A DNA stretch of 64,000 nt. Source: Longimicrobiales bacterium (GTDB taxonomy: Bacteria > Gemmatimonadota > Gemmatimonadetes > Longimicrobiales > Gaopeijiaceae). The stretch covers positions 3,050,501-3,114,500 of the forward strand of contig OX638356.1 of the NCBI GenBank assembly GCA_951813395.1, in the 5' to 3' direction. Shown one piece after another: positions 36,653 through 44,751 of this stretch. The position numbers were made by a program, and so were the translations under genes. Below the pieces are notes generated by a model, which was not told the origin of the DNA, made no database searches, and worked only from the letters and a program-made list of their open reading frames with translations. Each line of letters begins with the position of its first letter. The stretch's first letter is position 1.

Positions 36653-37687
36653 ATGAGACCTCCGCTTACACCCTCGCTTTCGTTGAACGCAATTGCGCTG
36701 GTCGGCATCGGTGCCTTGGTTGCGGGCGACGCACAGAGCCAGGGGATTGGCCCTGAAGCATTTGGTGAGCTAAATGTAGCCTGTGCCCTGGACCGCAAAC
36801 CGCTGAACGCTTCGGTTGTCGCGCAGAGTTCGCTGGCAGGTGCACATGCTGAGTGGACGGAGGGCGGTTGGGTTGCCCTCGATGACGACACTGGAGAGAT
36901 CCTCTTGCTGGACGAGGCTATCGCGCTGACATCTCGACGACCCAAAACGTGGTCGGGGTTTGGGACACCGCCACTGATCGTGGGCGGCAGGACGAGCGGC
37001 TTCATTGATCAAGAGGGACTGAAGCTGATGGACGGGCGAGGGCCGCATCCGATCGGAGAGCCGGACCACGCGTTAGCCGACCAACAGAATCGTGTGTTGT
37101 ATACCTCGGCAGGAAGTGTATTCGCGCTGGACCTCTCGAGTTGGGAGACACGACGGCTACTGACGCCGGGGGACTTCGGCATGAGTACTGACGAGGTCAG
37201 CGGTCTGCCTCCAGAGGGTCTGCTTCGGATTGGGGATGACGGGGCTCTCTACATCGCGTGGCGAGCCCAATCGTCGATTTGGCGGGTTGTCCCCGGTGCC
37301 CAGCCCAGGATGTTGGTACAGCGGTGCGTGCCCGAGCAATTGCTGCAGACGCACACCGAGGCGCCCCGAATTGACCTTTCGCACTTGGGGTATACGGACG
37401 AGGTCAAGATGTCGATTTCGTCGGTCAGCGACTTCGTGGTGCTGAATACCGGAGAGTTGTTGGTCCTGGGGGAACTGAGGGTAGGCCCTGAGGCTCATCG
37501 GTCAATTGAGCTGTACGGAGCGGACGGGGCGCTGAAAAGTGCCTGGGAGTTGCCTGTACCAATGGCAGTCGGTCGGTTGGACCGTTCGAAACCGCATAGG
37601 ATCTTGCTTTGGCGCAGGTGGACTGACGGAGAATCTGACCGTCGCCTGGTGCTCATGGAACTCTCGGCTGAGGGCTACCCTAGGTGA
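36653..37687 (+). CDS. Exported beta-propeller-like protein
   Basis: 344 residues with a signal-like N-terminus (NAIALVGIGALVAGDAQSQ). The body is strand-rich with regular short blades (GGWVALDDDTGEILLLDE, GLLRIGDDGALYIAWRAQ, SDFVVLNTGELLVLGEL). No catalytic motif and no named family that I can fix, but the blade rhythm and the partner gene suggest a six-bladed propeller. ATG 36653 is used since it begins the signal peptide; GAGG sits 13 bases upstream, which is far. The stop overlaps the next gene (GTGA). The codon choice is visibly less GC-rich than in flanking core genes. Confidence 0.7.
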   Translation: MRPPLTPSLSLNAIALVGIGALVAGDAQSQGIGPEAFGELNVACALDRKPLNASVVAQSSLAGAHAEWTEGGWVALDDDTGEILLLDEAIALTSRRPKTWSGFGTPPLIVGGRTSGFIDQEGLKLMDGRGPHPIGEPDHALADQQNRVLYTSAGSVFALDLSSWETRRLLTPGDFGMSTDEVSGLPPEGLLRIGDDGALYIAWRAQSSIWRVVPGAQPRMLVQRCVPEQLLQTHTEAPRIDLSHLGYTDEVKMSISSVSDFVVLNTGELLVLGELRVGPEAHRSIELYGADGALKSAWELPVPMAVGRLDRSKPHRILLWRRWTDGESDRRLVLMELSAEGYPR

Positions 37688-38997
37688 ACGCACGTTTTCC
37701 GGGGTTCACTCGCGGACTGTTGGTTCGGCCCTACGAACGTAGGATCTATCTGTCGGCTGTCGGGACATTGATGGTAGCGGGTGCGTGTGGTGGGGATGTG
37801 GATGGCGGCATGGAGACGACTCGGTATCCGGTGGCGATTCGAGACAGCGTTGGCGTCGTGATCACAGAAATGGCGGAACCGGTCGAAAACGGCATCAGGT
37901 GGCGGGTAGGCGACAGGCCCATTCTGACGATCGGCGAGGATCTGCAGGCATCTGCGGAATACCAGTTCGAATCGATCAACGGCGCGATCCGCCTGCCCGA
38001 GGGCGGAGTTCTGGTCGCGGATGGTGCCCTTTTGCGGGAGTATGGCGAGGGTGGCACCCACGTCCGTACTTGGGGACGAAAAGGGGAGGGGCCCGGGGAC
38101 TTCCGGTTTATCGGAGGTGTGCACAGGTGGGGGGCAGATTCCGTGGTTGTCTGGGATCGTTTCCCCCGCAGGCTGACCGTGTTCGACACCAAGGGGACTC
38201 TTGGGCGCACAACTACAAGGATTGAGGCGCCGCAACTTATCCTCCGCGGCGTGATCGGGCGCGAATACTTTGTATTTGAGCGTGTCATCAACTTCGACGT
38301 GAACCAACTCATAGCCAACTGGAACGAGCGGGAGGAGTATGAGCGGCTAACGGGATTCATTGAGGTCTGGGATGCGACGGGGCATCCGGTGTCGATCATC
38401 GGGCCGTATCCACATGCGGAGTACTTCACCCGAAAGAGCCCTGACAGACTCCTCGGGCTGGTCAGGTATTCCCGAAACATGATCACGGGTGTCTGGGGCT
38501 CCTTGGTCATTGCGGGCCCCAACGACACCTTTGAGCTTCGGGCGCACCGATCGGACAGCGAATTGGCGCGAATCATCCGGCTGGACAGGCCACCTGTGGC
38601 TTCCGGCAATCGTCACCGCAGAGCGCTGCTTGAGGAGAATCCAGAGGACGATCCCGACATTCCGATGGCTTCAACGCTGCCGCTGTTCGACCGCGTGATC
38701 GGGGACCAGTTTGGCCATCTGTGGGTGCGGGACTATGCCATGCCCGGAGAAACGACGGCAGCCTGGACGGTCTTCGACTCGACGGGTGCCATCGTGACCC
38801 GGCTGGGAATGGACAACAGGCTGCGGGTCTGGGAGATCGGACGCGATCACATCCTGGCTTCGCAGGTTGACGACTTGTTGGGTATTGAATCGGTGGTCGT
38901 GCTGTCACTCGACAGAGGTGAAACCACGTATGTGGACGCCCCCGGGTGGGCAAGCGTGACTTCGGAACCGAGTAGGTGTGGAGTTGCCCCGCTATGA
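37684..38997 (+). CDS. Six-bladed beta-propeller lipoprotein, 3' end altered by IS3
   Basis: 437 residues from GTG 37684, coupled to the previous stop. Lipoprotein signal with VGTLMVAGACGG, then blades with the family mark GEGPGDFRFIGGV and repeats such as SVVVWDRFPRRLTVFDTKG and GSLVIAGPNDTFEL. This is the common Gemmatimonadota/Bacteroidota 6-bladed propeller lipoprotein. The last five or six residues (VAPL and the stop) are encoded by the left end of the IS3 element that begins at 38979, so the natural end is not known and the protein may be slightly shortened. Confidence 0.8.
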   Translation: MNARFPGFTRGLLVRPYERRIYLSAVGTLMVAGACGGDVDGGMETTRYPVAIRDSVGVVITEMAEPVENGIRWRVGDRPILTIGEDLQASAEYQFESINGAIRLPEGGVLVADGALLREYGEGGTHVRTWGRKGEGPGDFRFIGGVHRWGADSVVVWDRFPRRLTVFDTKGTLGRTTTRIEAPQLILRGVIGREYFVFERVINFDVNQLIANWNEREEYERLTGFIEVWDATGHPVSIIGPYPHAEYFTRKSPDRLLGLVRYSRNMITGVWGSLVIAGPNDTFELRAHRSDSELARIIRLDRPPVASGNRHRRALLEENPEDDPDIPMASTLPLFDRVIGDQFGHLWVRDYAMPGETTAAWTVFDSTGAIVTRLGMDNRLRVWEIGRDHILASQVDDLLGIESVVVLSLDRGETTYVDAPGWASVTSEPSRCGVAPL

Positions 38998-39002
38998 CGG
39001 AC
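38979..39002 (+). repeat. IS3 left inverted repeat
   Basis: Begins TGGAGTTGCCCCGCTATG. Contains the stop codon of the propeller lipoprotein gene. Partner of 40348-40371. Confidence 0.8.
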
Positions 39003-39036
39003 ACCTTTCCATTTGGGCCAACCAAGGAGGTGTGCC

Positions 39037-39354
39037 ATGGCGGGAAGAGGACGAGGGCGGTATCCGCCCGAGTACAAGGAGCAGATCGTCGAGCTTGTGA
39101 GATCCGGGCGTAGTCCGGGATCGCTCGCGCGGGAGTTCGAGCCCACGGAGCAGACGATCCGGAACTGGGTCAAGCAGGCGGACCTGGACGAGGGCCGCCG
39201 TAGCGACGGGCTGACGACCGAGGCGCGCCTCGAGCTGCTGCGTCTGAAGCGGGAAGTCAAGCGGCTGCGGATGGAGCGGGACATCCTAAAAAAAGCCGCG
39301 GCCTGGTTCGCGAGGGAGAGCGACTCGATCCCCAGCGGGGGTACGCGTTCATGA
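39037..39354 (+). CDS. IS3-family OrfA (helix-turn-helix)
   Basis: 105 residues from ATG 39037 with AGGAGG eight bases upstream. HTH text: YPPEYKEQIVELVRSG, REFEPTEQTIRNWVKQ, and a leucine-zipper-like helix ending KREVKRLRMERDILKKAAAW. OrfA binds the IS ends. The frame ends over the orfB start (ATGA), and an A7G slippery run near its 3' end allows a fused transposase. Confidence 0.9.
   Translation: MAGRGRGRYPPEYKEQIVELVRSGRSPGSLAREFEPTEQTIRNWVKQADLDEGRRSDGLTTEARLELLRLKREVKRLRMERDILKKAAAWFARESDSIPSGGTRS
39288..39295 (+). other. A7G slippery site for programmed -1 frameshift
   Basis: AAAAAAAG lies where the orfA frame reads CTA AAA AAA GCC. A shift of -1 enters the orfB frame, which is open from there to the orfB start (no stop codon in 39294-39351), giving an OrfAB fusion as in IS150/IS911-type elements. 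Confidence 0.75.
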
Positions 39355-40202
39355 AGGCGTACCGGGCCACGTTTCCGCTTGCGGCCATGTGCCGGGTGCT
39401 GGGTCTCTCCACCAGCGGGTACTACGGCTGGCTGACGCGTCCTCCCTCGGCACGGACACGGCGCGACATCGAGCTTCAGGGCAAGATCCTGTTGATCTGG
39501 GGCGGCAGCGGGGAGACCTATGGCTGCCCTCGGATCCACGCGGAACTGCAAGCGGCGGGCGAGCGGGTGAGCCGGAAGCGCGTGGCACGCCTGATGAGGG
39601 ATTTGGGCATTCAGGGCGTGACGCGGAGGCGCTTCAAGACGGCGACGACCAAGAAAGACGCGAAGGCCCGGCCTGCGCCGGACCTGGTGAACCGCAACTT
39701 TTCGGCCGACGGGCCCGACCAGCTGTGGGTCGCCGACATCACGCAGGTGAGCACTTGGTATGGCTGGCTGTACCTCGCGGTCGTGCTCGATGCCTGGAGC
39801 CGCCGCATCGTCGGCTGGGCGATGGCGCCGCACATGCGGGCCGAACTGGTGGAGGGTGCGCTGGCGATGGCGATCTCGAACCGGAAACCCAAGGGGCGGG
39901 TGGTGCATCACTCGGATCAAGGCTCGCAGTATACGTCGCTGGCCTTCGGGAAGCGCTGCCGCGAGGCCGGCGTGGTGCAGTCGATGGGCTCGGTGGGCGA
40001 CGCCTACGATAACGCGATGTGCGAGAGCTTCTTCGCCACGCTGGAGTGCGAGCTCCTCGACCGAAGTCGCTTTCCGACACCCGCCGACGCGCGGCGTGAA
40101 GTCTTCGGCTTCATCGAGGGCTTCTACAACACCCGCAGGATCCATTCGGCGCTCGGCTACAAGTCGCCGACGAACTTCGAGAGACTCAACCATGCGGCCT
40201 GA
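39351..40202 (+). CDS. IS3-family OrfB (DDE integrase-core transposase)
   Basis: 283 residues: helix region RATFPLAAMCRVLGLS, SGYYGW, then the integrase core with Asp in LWVADITQV, Asp in HHSDQGSQYTS and Glu in NAMCESFFATLECE, 35 residues later as in IS3 members, and the ending IHSALGYKSPTNFE. Everything is intact. Normally active as OrfAB; see the slippery site. Inserted between the propeller operon and the AbiE operon. Confidence 0.92.
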   Translation: MKAYRATFPLAAMCRVLGLSTSGYYGWLTRPPSARTRRDIELQGKILLIWGGSGETYGCPRIHAELQAAGERVSRKRVARLMRDLGIQGVTRRRFKTATTKKDAKARPAPDLVNRNFSADGPDQLWVADITQVSTWYGWLYLAVVLDAWSRRIVGWAMAPHMRAELVEGALAMAISNRKPKGRVVHHSDQGSQYTSLAFGKRCREAGVVQSMGSVGDAYDNAMCESFFATLECELLDRSRFPTPADARREVFGFIEGFYNTRRIHSALGYKSPTNFERLNHAA

Positions 40203-40318
40203 AGCGAAGGTGCAGCGCCGGGGCGACCGAAGCGCTCCGGACTTCTCCTGGCTGTTCGCCTCGTCCGCGATGTACCTTGCCTCTCTCCGTGAAATGACGA
40301 GGGAGAAAAGAAACCACA

Positions 40319-40570
40319 TCAGACACCATCAACCCCAGAAACCAACCGTCCGTGAAAGCGGGGTAGCTCCAAATAGCGCAGCCGTTTCGCCTTGCTCCCG
40401 CCTTTAACGGCCCAGCGGGGATGGTCGATATCGACCCGCAGTTCCTCCCGAAAGAACTCGGCGAAGGTTCGATTCGAGAAGTCAAGCACATAGCCACCTT
40501 CCATGCCGAAAACTTTGTCGAGTACCGGCATGTCCATCGCGCGGATTTGCGCGTTCGCTGTTCGGGTCAT
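40319..40570 (-). CDS. Third gene of the AbiE operon, truncated by IS3
   Basis: Starts at ATG 40570, overlapping the toxin gene stop (ATGA). About 66 residues are original (VLDKVFGMEGGYVLDFSNRT, FAEFFREELRVDIDHPRW); at 40371 the IS3 right end begins and the frame runs to a stop inside it at 40319. The start resembles the N-terminal domain seen on some AbiJ-like/HEPN defence proteins, as far as I recall, but I cannot confirm that. Whether a shortened product does anything is unknown. Its place behind toxin and antitoxin suggests a third factor in the same defence unit. Confidence 0.55.
   Translation of the reverse strand: MTRTANAQIRAMDMPVLDKVFGMEGGYVLDFSNRTFAEFFREELRVDIDHPRWAVKGGSKAKRLRYLELPRFHGRLVSGVDGV
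40348..40371 (-). repeat. IS3 right inverted repeat
   Basis: Reads TGGAGCTACCCCGCTTTC on the leftward strand. Partner of 38979-39002. Confidence 0.8.
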
Positions 40571-41424
40571 GTCTGCCTCAAGCCAAGTCGGCTCAGCCAA
40601 GCGTCAACCTGCCCGAAGGCGTCCTGCTGCCACTGATCCAAGGTCCGATCCCCGAGCAAATGGGTGCCCTCCACGAACTCTTTGACGCTCGTTGGTCCGA
40701 AGTCCTCGACGCTTCGGAACTTGCCGGCGATCAAGCGGTAGCCTTTCCGGGCCGATTCCACGTCGAGGACCAGTCGGGTTGCTTCCACCAGACGGTCGAT
40801 CCCACCCGGGAAATTTCGGACAGAATAGTAGATGTCGTAGGCGTCCTTGCGTTTCAGACGATTGTCGATGGCGTAGCCCTTCATGGCCAGGAGGGCTGGA
40901 ATCGACGCTACGGCGATGTGAACGCGATTTCTCCCACCTCCGGGCATGTGTCCGTCGATGGCGACCATCTGATTGGATATGAGCGCGACCTCGGCGCCGT
41001 CCGCGCGCTGGACGGCAAACTCGCTGAGAAGCGGCGGCTTATTCCTTGCGATCTCCGCGTCGCGCGGCATCAGGAAGTCGACGACGATTTCGATGTCGGA
41101 TCCGCCATCCCGGGCGGGCACGATGCGGACAAGTTGGAAGCGCTTCAGGTGGTCCCGTTGATGGTAGCCATGTGTCTGGAGGGCTTCGACAAGTCGGGCA
41201 TACTCGCCATCGCCCAAGGCGGACGGGTCGAGACCGAGGTCCACATCTAAGGTTCCGCTGTGAGGCATGTCGGCCTCCCTCAGCAACAGCCAAGGCACGG
41301 CGCCGCCAATAACGGCAAACTTGCCCTCGAAGCTACCGAGGATCTGGCCGATCTCGATCAGCACGGATTCGACCGCCGCCGTCGTCCGGTCATCGTAGTC
41401 GCCGGCGGATTGCGGCTCTGTCAC
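40567..41424 (-). CDS. AbiEii-type nucleotidyltransferase toxin
   Basis: 285 residues. The core FAVIGGAVPWLLL (G40 G41) followed by TLDVDLGL (D60, D62) is the GS/GG-x-D-x-D nucleotidyltransferase pattern of the AbiEii/DUF1814 family, with IEIVVDFLM supplying a third acid. Such toxins transfer nucleotides to a target and act with an AbiEi antitoxin, aborting phage infection or stopping growth. The start GTG 41424 overlaps the antitoxin stop (GTGA), which decides the start. GC content is lower than in flanking genes, a sign of transfer. Confidence 0.8.
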   Translation of the reverse strand: MTEPQSAGDYDDRTTAAVESVLIEIGQILGSFEGKFAVIGGAVPWLLLREADMPHSGTLDVDLGLDPSALGDGEYARLVEALQTHGYHQRDHLKRFQLVRIVPARDGGSDIEIVVDFLMPRDAEIARNKPPLLSEFAVQRADGAEVALISNQMVAIDGHMPGGGRNRVHIAVASIPALLAMKGYAIDNRLKRKDAYDIYYSVRNFPGGIDRLVEATRLVLDVESARKGYRLIAGKFRSVEDFGPTSVKEFVEGTHLLGDRTLDQWQQDAFGQVDAWLSRLGLRQT

Positions 41425-42530
41425 AGCCACGGAAAGCACTTCGAGGCCAAGTGGTGGGCGGCTTCACGATCTCGATCGTTGCCGAGCCACAGATCGAGAT
41501 AGGTTACGATCGGGCTCGTGCAGAATACGCCAGGCATCGGCTGAACGGCGTCCTCGAGTAGACTCTCATCATTTGGGATGTGCACGGTAACATTTGCTCC
41601 TTGCTCGACACGAGTGAGCTCCAACGCCTCCTTCAGCATTCGAGCGCCCGGCTCGTCGGCGTAGAAGCTGTAGGTGCTACCCCGGGCGAAGGGCGCGAAC
41701 CACTGGGCGGCGGAGTTCAGCGAGTACACTGCGCGCGGATGCTGTTGTTCCGCATTCAGCGTGCCTGACAACTGCTTGGTGAACTGCTCGCCATGGAAGA
41801 GCGTGTATCCACTGACGTGATGGCCAGCAGGCTTGCGGTATTCCTCGCGCCAGTTCCGCAACAGCGCACCCGGTTGGACGAGGCTGATGCCGTTGCTGTC
41901 CTTCTCGATCCATTCCCTTGCGAGCAGGGCCTTGCCAACGTTGCTCACATGGCCGAGGCTCACTTTGGCGGCCTCAGCTAGCTCGGCGACGCGCCACGAC
42001 CGAGCGGGCTCGCGGAGGAGTGCCCGTAGAATTGCGGCCGCTTTCGGGGCGAAGATCGACCTTAGTGCGCGCGTTTCCGACTTGGGCCGGTCTGGGGCGG
42101 CCAGATCGATGTAGACGTTGTCGAACGCGAGGTGGGCATTCCCGACCAGATCTAGGTAGGCGACGTCGTGATCCAGGCAGATCGACCGGGACTCGGGAGA
42201 CAGGTAGGGACTCACGAGCATGGGAATCCAACGTCGGTGGGAATCGCCGTGACCGGACTGACCAACATGGGCCAAGTATCCCATCAGTTGGTAGACCCCG
42301 GATCGGACGAAGCGGGGAGCACCGCTCCGTTTGATTTCGACGACGAGTACATAGGCGTTGCCTCCGTGTTCGAACTCGATATGCCCATCTATGAGATGGC
42401 GGCTTCCGAGCATGTCTCCATGGCGAACCGAACCTGTGGCCTGCAGGTTCGGGACATGCGCCAGTAGGTTACGGACCGCGTGCATAGCGTCAAGGCCGAG
42501 TTCTTTTTCTGGATTGCGTCTTTTCATCAT
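41421..42530 (-). CDS. AbiEi-type antitoxin with nuclease-like N-terminal domain
   Basis: 369 residues. Residues about 162-215 form a winged helix (AAILRALLREPARSWRVAELAEAA, VSLGHVSNVGKALL). Before it, residues 35-135 read like a PD-(D/E)xK fold: an Asp at 48 (LIDGHIEFEH), the E-x-K in VVEIKRSG (E65, K67) and a Gln-helix (YQLMGYL, Q81). The C-terminal 150 residues form another alpha/beta part. Standard AbiEi is about 200-290 residues and regulates its own promoter by binding inverted repeats. Whether the extra domain cuts DNA is unknown. Start ATG 42530 (or 42527). Confidence 0.72.
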   Translation of the reverse strand: MMKRRNPEKELGLDAMHAVRNLLAHVPNLQATGSVRHGDMLGSRHLIDGHIEFEHGGNAYVLVVEIKRSGAPRFVRSGVYQLMGYLAHVGQSGHGDSHRRWIPMLVSPYLSPESRSICLDHDVAYLDLVGNAHLAFDNVYIDLAAPDRPKSETRALRSIFAPKAAAILRALLREPARSWRVAELAEAAKVSLGHVSNVGKALLAREWIEKDSNGISLVQPGALLRNWREEYRKPAGHHVSGYTLFHGEQFTKQLSGTLNAEQQHPRAVYSLNSAAQWFAPFARGSTYSFYADEPGARMLKEALELTRVEQGANVTVHIPNDESLLEDAVQPMPGVFCTSPIVTYLDLWLGNDRDREAAHHLASKCFPWL

Positions 42531-42551
42531 GTACTGAAATTAACGAATTTG

Positions 42552-42576
42552 GTGAAAAAATCAAAATCTCTTTCAC
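42552..42576 (-). promoter_or_regulatory. Inverted repeat and possible promoter upstream of the AbiEi gene
   Basis: GTGAAA and TTTCAC separated by 13 AT-rich bases, 22 bases upstream of the antitoxin start. On the leftward strand TTGATT and TAATTT are spaced about 16 apart and could be -35 and -10 boxes, so a repressor on this repeat would block them. AbiEi proteins are known to autorepress through inverted repeats. Confidence 0.45.
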
Positions 42577-42849
42577 TCACGGACCGTTTTCATCGGCACG
42601 CTGAAAACTGAGCCTATCGTGAAAACCAGATGGCCGATCATCACGGAATGTAGTCCCTCCGATCCTAGACTATAGACTAGACGACTTGGGTCCGGTGCCC
42701 GGCAGGTCACACCCGCCGATACGCCTGAACGACCTGGCTCTGCGGCACATGAGCAGGCTGCCCACCGCAACCTCTGCTGGGATGCCGGATCCGGCCATCC
42801 AGGATCGCGTACGCGAACGCACCCCCCGCGTTGGGGGCCGCGCAGCCAG

Positions 42850-43185
42850 GATCCGTCCTCGATGTTGACGCGCCCGGTCCGCCCGTCGGCATCCTTGTAC
42901 TCGATCTGCGCGTCCGGGTAGAGCACCTTGTCCCGGTCGACCAGGGGAAGTCCGAGTTCGCGGGCGATGCGGCGGCGTTCGGCATCGGCTGCCTGCCTGC
43001 CGTGTCTGAGCCGGTCGGCTTCGCACCCGCGGGCGACGGCGCTCTTGAGTTCGGCGTCGAGCCGGACGCGCTTGACGTTGGCGCCCTCTTCCGGGGGGGT
43101 CCGCCGATCCGCTGGGGTCCCTGCGCGGGCGTGCGCACGGCGGCCACGGCGATGGGGTCGTGCGTAGCGACTCGCTCGCCGTGCC
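42850..43185 (-). pseudogene. Relic of a mobile-element protein (relaxase/replication-relaxation-like?)
   Basis: Sensible text in two frames: LLVRHGERVATHDPIAVAAVR, then after a C-run frame change VKRVRLDAELKSAVARG, RRRIARELGLPLVDRDKV and LYPDAQIEYKDADGRTGRVN. This reads like a protein found on conjugative elements, from memory the replication-relaxation type, but I am not sure. The end is lost near 42850. It fits with the TraG/TrbB remnants 7 kb away. Confidence 0.4.
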
Positions 43186-43186
43186 G

Positions 43187-43409
43187 GACGAGCAACATCG
43201 TCAACGACATCGGGCTTCCGACTGTCACGGTTCCGTTCGCCTACTACGCCGACGGCACCCCTTTCGTGCTCGCGTTCATCGGTGACCTGTGGAGCGACGC
43301 GAACCTGCTCGCCTGGGCATACGACCTGGGGCGGGCGACGATGGCCCGGGTGGCGCCGCGGTTGAGCGAGCTACGGGGGAGCGGTGGCGGAGGACGCCGG
43401 TCGAGGTAA
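43187..43409 (+). pseudogene. C-terminal remnant of an amidase
   Basis: Only the last 70 or so codons: NIVNDIGLPTVTVPFAYYAD, GTPFVLAFIGDLWSDANLL, AWAYDLGRATMARVAPRL. This is the usual C-terminus of amidase-signature enzymes. Everything upstream, including the Ser-Ser-Lys catalytic core, is absent; the join at about 43185 meets the relic of a mobile-element protein. Confidence 0.65.
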
Positions 43410-43420
43410 TGGAGCCCGCG

Positions 43421-44145
<725 letters not shown>

Positions 44146-44149
<4 letters not shown>

Positions 44150-44733
44150 GGGGCCCGGGGTGTTGGCCGCACCGGTCGCGGATCCCTGTCCACAGGTTCA
44201 GGGTCCTCGTCGTAGTAGCGAAAGATCTTGAATCCGCCGTTTCTCTCCAGAACATCCTTGAATAGCTGGATCCTGTAAAGCGTCCCCCGGGTCCGAAACC
44301 GGGTGTGGCAGTCCGTGTGGACCACGAAGGTGTCGAAGACCTGTGTCTCGCCAATGCACTCCACCGACTCGAATTCGATCGGTTGCGCCGCCGCCAGAAC
44401 GGCGGAAACCCGTGAAACGGCCCGCCGGTTGCGAAGCTGGATGTTTCGCCACGCGAGGTCGATCGGAAAGGGCGATTCACCCCGGGCCGCCGGCAGCTCG
44501 GGCCACACGCGGGTGTTGTGGTCGGTCTCGGAGAGGCGCAGAGCCTCCAGGGCCTCGCGATCATCGTTGAAAAAGGCCTCCAGCGCGGCGCGACCGAGCT
44601 CGTCCAGGCTCGCGGACGAACCGGGGAAGGGCTGGCCGCCACAACCGAGTGCGACGGCCAGCGCCGGGACAAGGGCGTGGAACCCTTGGACCGGCCGGGG
44701 GAGGAGGAGGCGTCGCCGGGCGCGCGCTTGCAC
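44146..44733 (-). CDS. Lipoprotein of unknown function
   Basis: 195 residues with lipobox AVALGC. The body has a helical front (ASLDELGRAALEAFFNDDREAL) followed by strands (VSRVSAVLAAAQPIEFESVEC, TFVVHTDCHTRFRTRG) and a basic/proline tail. Two Cys could pair. The start GTG 44733 begins the signal; the stop overlaps the response-regulator start. It could be a sensor-like or stress protein for the regulator, but that is only context. Confidence 0.65.
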
Positions 44734-44751
44734 TGGGTGGACGACTTCAGT

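Larger units (their letters stand above)
38979..40371 (+). mobile_element. Complete IS3-family insertion sequence
   Basis: Bounded by 24-bp imperfect inverted repeats (20 of 24 positions match, both starting TGGAG and ending ACGGAC). Carries orfA and orfB with an A7G slippery tract between. The length of 1393 bp is normal for the family. No matching target duplication is seen beside the ends (left neighbour GGTG, right neighbour AATA), so the ends were probably joined to different DNA by a deletion. Confidence 0.85.
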
